Assembly (NCBI RefSeq): GCF_042429435.1
Contig: NZ_JBHMAF010000188.1
Reading direction: 5' to 3' (one strand)
Length of the DNA: 64,000 nucleotides
Source: Ectobacillus funiculus
GTDB lineage: Bacteria; Bacillota; Bacilli; Bacillales; Bacillaceae_G
In this document: in pieces, positions 8,818-15,877 of the stretch
Numbering within the stretch: the first letter of the stretch is position 1
Layout of the letters: each line of letters begins with the position of its first letter
The notes under the pieces: model-generated
What the model saw: only the letters and a program-made list of their open reading frames with translations
The model's database searches: none
Told to the model about the DNA's origin: nothing
Program-made: the position numbers and the translations under genes

Positions 8818-9843
8818 TTAAATTAACAGCATCGCATCTCCAAAGCTGAAGAAGCGATATTTTTCCTTCACCGCTTCCTCATACGCATGAATTACATGCT
8901 CTCTCCCTGCAAGCGCACTAATGAGCATAATAAGCGTCGATTTCGGCAAATGAAAATTTGTAATGAGTCCATCAATTGCTTTAAATTGATAACCCGGATA
9001 AATGAAAATATCCGTCCAGCCGGAAACAGCGCGGAATTCACCGAATTGAGATGCAATTGTTTCAAGCGTACGCGTGGACGTTGTCCCGACCGTAATAATG
9101 CGTCCGCCATCTTGCTTCACGCGATTTAACAGCGCAGCTGTCTCTTCAGACATATGATAGTATTCCGAGTGCATCTCATGCTCTTCGATCGCACTAGCTG
9201 CTACTGGACGAAATGTTCCAAGTCCAACATGGAGCGTAATAAAAGCGATATGCACACCGCGATCGCGAATCAGCTGCAAAAGCTCTTCTGTGAAATGCAG
9301 ACCCGCAGTTGGTGCTGCCGCTGAGCCAACCTCGCGCGCAAATACAGTTTGATAACGATCGCGATCCTCTAGGCGTTCTTTAATATAAGGAGGAAGCGGC
9401 ATTTCGCCAAGTTCATCCAGAATTTCATAGAAAATGCCCTCATACGAAAATTGCAGCAATCGCCCGCCTTGCTCCCCTATACCAGTGCATATCGCCTTCA
9501 GTCTACCCTCACCAAACGACAGTACAGTTCCTTCCTTCACACGCTTTGCCGGCTTAACAAGCGTTTCCCAGCAATCATTCTCTTCCTGCTTTAGAAGCAA
9601 AACTTCAATATGCGCACCTGTATCCTCTTTTACACCGTAAAGACGTGCAGGCATTACTTTTGTTTCATTTAGTACAAGACAATCTCCTGGATTTAAGTAT
9701 GAAAGAACATCAGCAAAATGCTTATGCTCAATCTCACCGCTTTGCCGATGCAGTACCATTAGGCGGGAGCTTTCACGTTTTTCTAGCGGTGTTTGAGCAA
9801 TAAGCTCCTCCGGCAATTCAAAATCAAATAAACTAATATCCAT
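8818..9843 (-). CDS. queA: S-adenosylmethionine:tRNA ribosyltransferase-isomerase QueA
   Basis: Transfers and isomerises the ribosyl part of SAM onto preQ1-tRNA, giving epoxyqueuosine. 341 residues, normal length. Recognisable stretches are the start DFELPEELIAQTPLEKRESSRLM, the central AAPTAGLHFT, HVGLGTFRPV, and TNFHLPKSTLIMLISA near the end. First of the queA-tgt-yajC run. Start ATG at 9843 follows AGGTGG. The stop codon directly touches the end of a partial dispersed repeat. Confidence 0.96.
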   Translation of the reverse strand: MDISLFDFELPEELIAQTPLEKRESSRLMVLHRQSGEIEHKHFADVLSYLNPGDCLVLNETKVMPARLYGVKEDTGAHIEVLLLKQEENDCWETLVKPAKRVKEGTVLSFGEGRLKAICTGIGEQGGRLLQFSYEGIFYEILDELGEMPLPPYIKERLEDRDRYQTVFAREVGSAAAPTAGLHFTEELLQLIRDRGVHIAFITLHVGLGTFRPVAASAIEEHEMHSEYYHMSEETAALLNRVKQDGGRIITVGTTSTRTLETIASQFGEFRAVSGWTDIFIYPGYQFKAIDGLITNFHLPKSTLIMLISALAGREHVIHAYEEAVKEKYRFFSFGDAMLLI

Positions 9844-9857
9844 AATTCCACCTATTC

Positions 9858-10058
9858 CTATTTAAATCTTCCTATTACATACAAAATAAGCGACAATACA
9901 ATACTAATTAAAATGAATGTTACAATGGGAAAGTAAAAAGTAACATTTCCTTTTTTAACTAAAATATCCCCCGGAAGCTTGCCGATAAGCCTCCAAACAA
10001 GACCGATCACAATAAACAAAACACCGAGAGTCAAAAATAATTTTGAAAAATCCATCAT
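9858..10058 (-). CDS. DUF2905 small membrane protein
   Basis: 66 residues with two membrane helices (about 5-22 and 41-62) separated by a conserved RLIGKLPGDILVKKGN loop, the signature of the DUF2905 family. Function unknown. It overlaps the ruvB stop by the four bases ATGA, so it is translationally coupled to ruvB, and queA follows 15 nt later. In B. subtilis a homologue sits at the same place. Confidence 0.8.
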   Translation of the reverse strand: MMDFSKLFLTLGVLFIVIGLVWRLIGKLPGDILVKKGNVTFYFPIVTFILISIVLSLILYVIGRFK

Positions 10059-11056
10059 TGCTTCGGTGCCTCTCGCTGAAAATGCTCATATGCCAAAGAG
10101 GTAGCGATGCGTCCACGCGGCGTACGCTGCAGAAAACCGATTTGTAATAAGTACGGCTCGTATACGTCCTCAATTGTATGCGCCTCTTCACCGATTGTCG
10201 CTGCTACTGTTTCCAAACCGACTGGACCACCCCGAAATTTATCAATAATGCCAAGTAATAACTTATGGTCAATATGATCCAAACCGAGCTTGTCGACCTG
10301 AAGCAGTTCTAGCGCTGTTTGGGTAATTTCAAAGGTAATAATGCCGTTTCCGCGCACCTGAGCAAAATCCCGTACACGGCGCAGCAAACGGTTAGCGATA
10401 CGCGGGGTTCCGCGTGATCTTCTTCCGATTTCATGAGCAGCCGATGCTTCAATTTCAATCGTAAACACATCTGCTGTTCGTTCAACGATATGGGACAACT
10501 GATTCACGTCATAATATTCCAAGCGGCTTAACACACCGAAACGATCACGCAGCGGGGCGCTGAGCGCGCCAGCACGCGTCGTTGCACCTACGAGAGTAAA
10601 TGGCGGCAAATCCAAGCGGACTGATCGGGCAGAAGGACCTTTTCCAATCACAATATCAAGACAAAAATCCTCCATTGCCGGATAGAGTACTTCCTCCACT
10701 GTACGCGGCAAACGATGAATTTCGTCAATAAACAAAACGTCTCCTGGCTCAAGAGCCGTTAGCACCGCCGCCAGATCACCGGGACGCTCAATTGCCGGGC
10801 CTGATGTCGTGCGTATATGCACTCCCATCTCCACTGCTATAATATTTGCTAAAGTTGTTTTCCCTAATCCGGGTGGACCATACAATAAAACATGATCGAG
10901 TGTTTCCTCTCGCAATTTTGCAGCTTCAATGAAAATTTCTAAATTATGTTTTACTTTTTCCTGACCGATATATTGCTTTAACGTTTGCGGTCTGAGCGAG
11001 TATTCCGATTCAGTATCCTCAAATACCGCTTCCCCAGAAACGAGACGTTCGTCCAC
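10055..11056 (-). CDS. ruvB: Holliday junction DNA helicase RuvB
   Basis: Hexameric AAA+ motor that drives branch migration with RuvA. Contains Walker A GPPGLGKTTLA (about 60), Walker B LFIDEIHRL, sensor 1 VGATTRAG, and the arginine-finger segment RDRFG, followed by the winged-helix domain with RTPRGR. The frame extends to 11065, but the family start is MDERLVS: the GTG at 11056 has AGGTG 6 nt upstream and gives 333 residues, equal to the usual length. It begins about 5 nt after the ruvA stop and overlaps the following DUF2905 gene by 4 nt. Confidence 0.95.
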   Translation of the reverse strand: MDERLVSGEAVFEDTESEYSLRPQTLKQYIGQEKVKHNLEIFIEAAKLREETLDHVLLYGPPGLGKTTLANIIAVEMGVHIRTTSGPAIERPGDLAAVLTALEPGDVLFIDEIHRLPRTVEEVLYPAMEDFCLDIVIGKGPSARSVRLDLPPFTLVGATTRAGALSAPLRDRFGVLSRLEYYDVNQLSHIVERTADVFTIEIEASAAHEIGRRSRGTPRIANRLLRRVRDFAQVRGNGIITFEITQTALELLQVDKLGLDHIDHKLLLGIIDKFRGGPVGLETVAATIGEEAHTIEDVYEPYLLQIGFLQRTPRGRIATSLAYEHFQREAPKQ

Positions 11057-11061
11057 GATCC

Positions 11062-11676
11062 TCACCTCTTACCGTTTAATAGAAGACGAAGTGCCTTTTT
11101 AATATATTCCTCGGTTGAAAGGGACTCTTTTTGCAGATCGGGCACAACGCGATTGATTTCGCGCTCCGCATAGCCAAGCACCTTCAGTGCCTCCAATGCC
11201 TCCTCTAGCTCGCGGGCATTCCCCTCCTCATCAGGACGGGACGAGGCTGAAAATAAATCTGGCATAAAATCAGCCAACACATCTCCAAGCTTCCCCTTTA
11301 AATCAAGAATCATTTGCCGGGCTGTTTTCTTGCCGACACCTGGAAATTTCACAAGAAATGTCTCATTTTCCTGCTCAATCGCCTGCACAACCTGCTCAAT
11401 TTGACCAGCTGCCAAAATAGCTAGCCCCCCCTTTGGTCCGATGCCTGAAACACCAAGCAGCTTCACAAACAAAGAACGCTCCTGTCTCGTCTGAAAGCCA
11501 TATAAGGCCAATACATCTTCTCTAACGTACTGATATGTATAGACACGAACTGACTCCTTACTCGGTCGGAACGCATACGGATTTGGCGTCAAAATTTGGT
11601 ATCCGATTCCGTTATGATCAATCACAACGTATTCCGGTCCCGTATATTCCACGCTTCCTGTAATATATTCAAACAA
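11062..11676 (-). CDS. ruvA: Holliday junction DNA helicase RuvA
   Basis: Binds four-way junctions and loads RuvB. 204 residues in three parts: N-terminal OB fold (about 1-62), a helix-hairpin-helix middle with LLGVSGIGPKGGLAIL and KFPGVGKKTARQMILDLKGK, and a flexible link to a small C-terminal domain (ALEALKVLGYAEREI). Start is TTG at 11676 with GAGAGG 7 nt upstream; no ATG is better placed. First gene of the ruvA-ruvB-DUF2905 unit; bofC precedes it by about 350 bp of repeats in the genome order. Confidence 0.95.
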   Translation of the reverse strand: MFEYITGSVEYTGPEYVVIDHNGIGYQILTPNPYAFRPSKESVRVYTYQYVREDVLALYGFQTRQERSLFVKLLGVSGIGPKGGLAILAAGQIEQVVQAIEQENETFLVKFPGVGKKTARQMILDLKGKLGDVLADFMPDLFSASSRPDEEGNARELEEALEALKVLGYAEREINRVVPDLQKESLSTEEYIKKALRLLLNGKR

Positions 11677-12055
11677 GGTACGACCTCTCCCTTTTTAGTC
11701 ATGACTTTCATTGTATCATAAGTTACCGAAAAAAGTACAAACACAGCGAGAGGTCTTAAATTTATAAAGAAAACTCGCCGATTGGCGAGCCCTGCCCCCC
11801 GGGCGAAGACAGAGGCGTAGTTGCCCTTATACTTTATTCCTAAAATTTCTCGCTACGTCGAATTGGCATCGAGCTAGAAATTTATACTTCTTAAAGTGTA
11901 AAGAAAACTCGCCGATTGGCGAGCCCTGCCCCCCGGGCGAAGACAGAGGCGTAGTTGTCCTTATACTTTATCCCTAAAATTTCTCGCTACGTCGGACGGG
12001 CTCTCTGTTAAAAATTTGTACTTTCCTAAGGTATAAGAAAGAGACTAGCGGTCAG
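11677..12055. other. Intergenic region between bofC and ruvA
   Basis: Filled mostly by two repeat units and the bofC terminator. The first 80 bp upstream of ruvA contain no promoter that I can call with confidence. Confidence 0.5.
11766..12035 (+). repeat. Two tandem units of the dispersed hairpin repeat
   Basis: Units start at about 11766 and 11899 (period about 133). Module A is intact in both, including the GCCCCCCGGGC palindrome. The second module B is diverged (CTACGTCGGACGG, AAAAATTTG). Confidence 0.92.
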
Positions 12056-12066
12056 CTAGTCTTGCA
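12040..12066 (-). terminator. Terminator overlapping the bofC stop
   Basis: Stem GACTAGC (12043-12049) / GCTAGTC (12055-12061); on the minus strand it is followed by TCTCTTTCTT. The bofC stop TAG lies inside the stem. Confidence 0.75.
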
Positions 12067-12589
12067 AATTGGAGTAGCTTTTCATTTCCTCTAGTACTTC
12101 TGCGAAACGCTCCTTTGACTGAATACGAATTCCCTTCTCAAGCTGCTGGCGGCGATCCGTCTTCAGCTTCTTCGTATCAATTTGAAAAAAGGATTGAATA
12201 ACATGTTCACTATTTGGCATACCCTTAAAAATTTGCAAAATCCCTTCCTTTGAAACACCGAAATAACCGCTTGTTTTTAGTAAGGGAGATATATCATTGA
12301 TCCGCTTTTGTAAAACAATCTCTACATCATCACGATCAATAATTTGCCAATCCTTGTATTTACGCAGCACTTGTTCTATCTGCTGCGTTTTCTCTGTAAG
12401 CACCTCTTCACTCACTTCTCCATCTAAATATGTACGCTGCAAAATAACGGTTATGCGCGGCTCTTCATGAGAAGCATCCGGTCGCTTTGGGATTATCGGC
12501 TCCATTGGCGCAGCCCATACATTTCCCTCATTTAACATAATGAAACAGGCGATCACTATTGTAAATATAGCCTTCATTATGACATCCAT
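12056..12589 (-). CDS. bofC: Forespore signalling protein BofC
   Basis: In B. subtilis BofC is a forespore-secreted protein that restrains the SpoIVB-triggered signal controlling pro-SigK processing by SpoIVFB. Here 177 residues: an N-terminal hydrophobic export segment (about 5-24), then the conserved TYLDGEVSEE, RINDISPLLKTSGYFGVS, and IQSFFQID blocks. The frame opens at 12634, but AGAGGTGA is ideally placed before the ATG at 12589 (MDVIMKAIF). B. subtilis has csbX and yebC next to bofC; neither is present here. The targets spoIVFA/FB are 18 kb away in this window. Confidence 0.9.
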   Translation of the reverse strand: MDVIMKAIFTIVIACFIMLNEGNVWAAPMEPIIPKRPDASHEEPRITVILQRTYLDGEVSEEVLTEKTQQIEQVLRKYKDWQIIDRDDVEIVLQKRINDISPLLKTSGYFGVSKEGILQIFKGMPNSEHVIQSFFQIDTKKLKTDRRQQLEKGIRIQSKERFAEVLEEMKSYSNLQD

Positions 12590-12724
12590 ACGAATCACCT
12601 CTTTGAAGAGAATCGGGAAATAGCGCAAATACATATGTATTTTTGCCTGAATGGGTTATTTTATCCCCCTCTATAGTTATTTTCTCTACACATAAGAAAA
12701 TGTAAACAAACTCGTACGAAACAC

Positions 12725-12823
12725 ACCGTTTTGGTGAAGACAGGGGCATAGTTGCACCGAGGCTCTTGCTACGTCGAATTCACTTCTGGCTGGAAATTTA
12801 TACTTTTTTACGGTGGAACAAAG
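12725..12823 (+). repeat. Decayed dispersed repeat
   Basis: Module A has lost its hairpin (starts at about GTGAAGACAGGGGCATAGTTGC); module B is recognisable as CTACGTCGAATTCACTTC and GGCTGGAAATTTATAC. Confidence 0.75.
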
Positions 12824-12856
12824 AGGAAATGGTAGCTTTGCCATTCCCTCTTTGTC
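12820..12856. terminator. Terminator after the sporulation lipoprotein gene
   Basis: AAAGAGGAAATGG (12820-12832) pairs with CCATTCCCTCTTT (12841-12853) with one mismatch and an 8-nt loop, just after the stop codon at 12861. Confidence 0.75.
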
Positions 12857-12860
12857 CTCA

Positions 12861-14039
12861 TTAATCCACTACGCGATGATAATCCGTACGAATTGAACGA
12901 AATAAATTCGTCATATCACGATTCATTTCGTTTGTCATGGCACCATTTTTCATTTTATTGCTCATATTACGCACGCGATCATACATCGTTTTTGTTACTG
13001 TCACATGAATGGTGCGTCCCTTTGCATACGGTTCAGCAACGCGCCGCACATCGTTTTCTAATGTTCCTGTTGCTGCGCCATTGCGCGGTTTAATCGCAAC
13101 CAGAATATCATCTCCATATGTGACAGCTGCAACGCGATCTACATCACGTAAACCCTTCACGCGATTTTGAATCTTTTCCGCCGCAGCGCCTCCTCCATCA
13201 ACATTGTAATCGCTGATCGTCATATTGCGTGTTGGATACCCATCATTTGTTAGATGTCCGTGATAGTTACGGGAACCGTAGTAGTTGTAGTTAGGGCCTT
13301 TATCCCCAAGCTGTTTCATTTTTTGATTCACTTTAGAATATTTTACATTCCCGTAATCATCTGTTTTCGTTCCGCGATTTGTGACACGATTTGCATCATA
13401 CGCCCGGTTATATTCCGTCATATCTGGGTTGCTATAACGATTTGTGACGCGGTTCATATTATAATCGCGTGTTCCTGTCCCGCCATCAATCTGACCGGAA
13501 CGTGTCATGTCAATGTTAGCAACACCAGAACCGTTAGTTCTGCCTACTCCAGCACCTGTACCGGTCATGCCGACTCCCGTGCCTGTTGCCCCAGCACCTG
13601 AACGCGTTGTCCCAACATTTGTCATGCCAGCACCAGGATATGTGCCTGTACCAGTTATACCTGTATGTTCCCTATTACGATTCGACTCGTTCGTTCCCGT
13701 TTTTCTGAGGTGATTTGTAATATCGTTATCGCCAATACCTGTAAGCTGATTTCTTACATGTCTGCGCATTGCTGTCCCATCAGCCGTACCATCTGGGGTA
13801 CCAGTCGCCTTGTTATAATAACCTACTCGGCTAGCATCCCAAGGATTAGCTCCTGGTATTACATCGTTACCGTACACATTGCGGTTTGCTTCATTGCGAT
13901 ATGTTACATTACGGTATTCACGTGTCGACATTTTATGTGCATTACGATTTTCCATAGCTGTGTCTTTATCAGTATTACAAGCAGTTAAAGCACCAACGAC
14001 GAACAACGATGTTGTCAGCAGCTTCCATTTGTTGTTCAA
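12861..14039 (-). CDS. YhcN/YlaJ family sporulation lipoprotein (CoxA-like by position)
   Basis: 392 residues. A lipoprotein signal with lipobox LTAC ends at Cys 21. The middle (about 120-175) is a Gly/Thr/Asn-rich low-complexity stretch of GTG and GAG runs; the C-terminal third (about 265-392) is the YhcN/YlaJ domain with DRVAAVTYGDDILVAIKPR and YDRVRNMSNKM. These proteins sit in spore membranes or cortex; B. subtilis coxA occupies the matching place beside safA but is roughly half this length, so the low-complexity expansion is notable. Start TTG at 14039 with GAGGGGGT 8 nt upstream; this ribosome site is inside a perfect 11-bp hairpin (see 14048-14112). Exact orthology is uncertain. Confidence 0.8.
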   Translation of the reverse strand: MNNKWKLLTTSLFVVGALTACNTDKDTAMENRNAHKMSTREYRNVTYRNEANRNVYGNDVIPGANPWDASRVGYYNKATGTPDGTADGTAMRRHVRNQLTGIGDNDITNHLRKTGTNESNRNREHTGITGTGTYPGAGMTNVGTTRSGAGATGTGVGMTGTGAGVGRTNGSGVANIDMTRSGQIDGGTGTRDYNMNRVTNRYSNPDMTEYNRAYDANRVTNRGTKTDDYGNVKYSKVNQKMKQLGDKGPNYNYYGSRNYHGHLTNDGYPTRNMTISDYNVDGGGAAAEKIQNRVKGLRDVDRVAAVTYGDDILVAIKPRNGAATGTLENDVRRVAEPYAKGRTIHVTVTKTMYDRVRNMSNKMKNGAMTNEMNRDMTNLFRSIRTDYHRVVD

Positions 14040-14047
14040 TACAAAGA

Positions 14048-14112
14048 CCCCCTCTGCTAAGTGAACATCAATACGATGCTCGTTCTTATCATGACAAGCA
14101 GAGGGGGTTTTT
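14048..14112. promoter_or_regulatory. Perfect hairpin burying the lipoprotein-gene ribosome site
   Basis: CCCCCTCTGCT (14048-14058) pairs perfectly with AGCAGAGGGGG (14097-14107) around a 38-nt loop. On the minus-strand transcript the 3' arm contains the GAGGGGG ribosome site of the gene starting at 14039. Transcripts arriving from nadE would hide it; a transcript starting inside the loop would not. On the plus strand it ends in TTTTT like a terminator, though no plus gene is upstream. It may also help end nadE transcription. Confidence 0.6.
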
Positions 14113-14130
14113 AAACTGTAATTATTTAAC

Positions 14131-14871
14131 TTAGAACTTTGGAGGAGCTGCTGCTAAATGACGTTTATGCTCGGAACGTGCATGCAGTCTTTCAATAACT
14201 GCACGATCTTGCTCGGGAACTTCTTCGCCCTTTAGGTACTTGTCAATCATATTATACGTAGTACCCATTTCATTTTCATCGGTTTGCCCTTCCCAAAGAC
14301 CAGCTGTCGGTGCTTTATGTATCACTTCATCCGGTACTCCGAGCAGGCGAGCCATTTCGCCCACCTCTCCCTTGGTAAAGTGTACAAGCGGCACAAGATC
14401 AACACCGCCATCGCCGTATTTTGTGAAATAGCCTGTATGCCATTCTGCCGCATTGTCCGTTCCAACAACTAGATAGTTAAAATTATTCGCAACCGCATAT
14501 AAAGTAGTCATACGCAAGCGTGCTCTCGTATTGCCGTCTCCAAGACGAGCTTTCTCCTCATTCCATTCACCTGTTGCCTGAAGCTGCTTTTCAACTTCAC
14601 CAAACAATGCTTGATGTGTTTCTGTCAAGTTGATTACATAATGATCAATCCCAGAGCTTTCTACAACGCGTAACGCATCTTCCTGATCCTTTGGATTGCT
14701 TTTGCAAGGCATAATTAAGCCGAGGGATTGGTCTGGGAACGCACGTTTAATTAAGTGCGTTACAACAGCTGAATCGATTCCTCCGCTAATACCGACAATC
14801 GCACCGTTTGCATTTGCTTCCTTTACCTTTTGTTGGAGCCATTCCACTAGCTTCGCAATTTGATTTTCCAT
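14131..14871 (-). CDS. nadE: NH3-dependent NAD+ synthetase NadE
   Basis: Amidates deamido-NAD to NAD with ammonia and ATP. 246 residues, the short form without a glutaminase domain and without the longer N-terminus of B. subtilis NadE. Key features: the ATP-pyrophosphatase loop GISGGIDSAV (about 27-36), TRARLRMTTLYAVAN, VVGTDNAAEW, GYFTKYGDGGVDLVPL, and a basic HKRHLAAAPP tail. It is separated from nadA by safA and a kinase gene, so a shared operon is unlikely, but the location next to the other NAD genes is suggestive. Start ATG with AAAGGGGT upstream. Confidence 0.93.
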   Translation of the reverse strand: MENQIAKLVEWLQQKVKEANANGAIVGISGGIDSAVVTHLIKRAFPDQSLGLIMPCKSNPKDQEDALRVVESSGIDHYVINLTETHQALFGEVEKQLQATGEWNEEKARLGDGNTRARLRMTTLYAVANNFNYLVVGTDNAAEWHTGYFTKYGDGGVDLVPLVHFTKGEVGEMARLLGVPDEVIHKAPTAGLWEGQTDENEMGTTYNMIDKYLKGEEVPEQDRAVIERLHARSEHKRHLAAAPPKF

Positions 14872-14908
14872 TTTCTGTTACCCCTTTTCTTAGACTGGTT
14901 ACCTGTAG

Positions 14909-15877
14909 TTATGTTATCACATTATATAATTTCTCAACAAATGCGAAGCGTAATTCATAGTTATTTTTCGTAAATAAAATAAGCTGTCGGCGGAATTTCT
15001 CCTGTAAGAAGGACGGAAGCTCTAAAAAATAATCCCATTCCCTCATAATATCGCCTGGAAATATAAGAGCTAATAGAAAGGCTCTATTAAAAAGAAAGGG
15101 GTAAAGTTCCTTATATCGGGTCAATGCCGCAAATGACCAATTCAGAAAAGGAAGAATGCCATAGCAATATTTCACATAATCATACAAAATAGGCCCAAAG
15201 CTAACACAGTCAAAATCGATGAGGTACGTATGCTCTCCTCTAACAAAGTTATGCTCAATAACATCGCCATGAATAAACCCATATGGCTGCGAAGACCAGT
15301 CAAAAGAATTTAACTCAGCTAAAGAGAACTCTGCCCAGCGGAGCAACTCACTTGTTATCTCACTGCCAATACAAGCTGAAATCAATGACGTATATCGCTG
15401 AAACTTAAGTGTGCGCATCTGCCATTTTGCATTCCATTCAAGAAACGGCACTTGCGACAACAATTGGTTCGGCAGTTTAGCAGCGTAGCAATGATATTCA
15501 TCAAGCGCTGCAGCGGCTTGCCGTCTGTTCTGTTCCTCATTAAAACGAAACACCCCTATATGCTGGATATATTGAAATAACAGCCAATACTTACCGTAAA
15601 AACAGCCATACTGTAGTCCGGACGGAAATGACCGTATATAAGAGGTAAGCCGGAAACCAGTTTGCTGCAGATGCTGCAGAAATATCATTTGCTTCCTTGC
15701 TTGTTCATACGTGCTGTACCCTTTCAATATATAAGATTCCACCTCACATCGAATCAAAAACACCGTCGGCCGCAACTGTACAATATACCGTACGTTTATC
15801 CCATGCCCCGTCAAGAAGAAAAAAAGGCGATCTGTTAATGCATCGCCTTTTTCCAGTTGGTGCTTATTCCGTTTCAT
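14909..15877 (-). CDS. CotS/YutH-type kinase-fold protein next to safA
   Basis: About 320 residues of the aminoglycoside phosphotransferase/choline-kinase fold, resembling spore-coat CotS, YutH and YsxE proteins. The catalytic loop is intact, GFIHGDVIEHNF at about residue 200 (HGD and Asn), followed by the metal-binding TYLIDFDCVSFGP and DYVKYCYG. The substrate is unknown. The frame is open back into safA (to 16096), but that part is antisense-like; ATGs at 15886, 15883 and 15877 overlap the safA end by 14-23 nt, none with a clear ribosome site, so the start is uncertain and coupling to safA translation is likely. The location immediately downstream of safA suggests a spore-coat role. Confidence 0.75.
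   Translation of the reverse strand: MKRNKHQLEKGDALTDRLFFFLTGHGINVRYIVQLRPTVFLIRCEVESYILKGYSTYEQARKQMIFLQHLQQTGFRLTSYIRSFPSGLQYGCFYGKYWLLFQYIQHIGVFRFNEEQNRRQAAAALDEYHCYAAKLPNQLLSQVPFLEWNAKWQMRTLKFQRYTSLISACIGSEITSELLRWAEFSLAELNSFDWSSQPYGFIHGDVIEHNFVRGEHTYLIDFDCVSFGPILYDYVKYCYGILPFLNWSFAALTRYKELYPFLFNRAFLLALIFPGDIMREWDYFLELPSFLQEKFRRQLILFTKNNYELRFAFVEKLYNVIT

Noticed and set aside
9955..10191. 78-codon minus-strand frame
   Set aside because: Out-of-frame shadow of ruvB and the DUF2905 gene.
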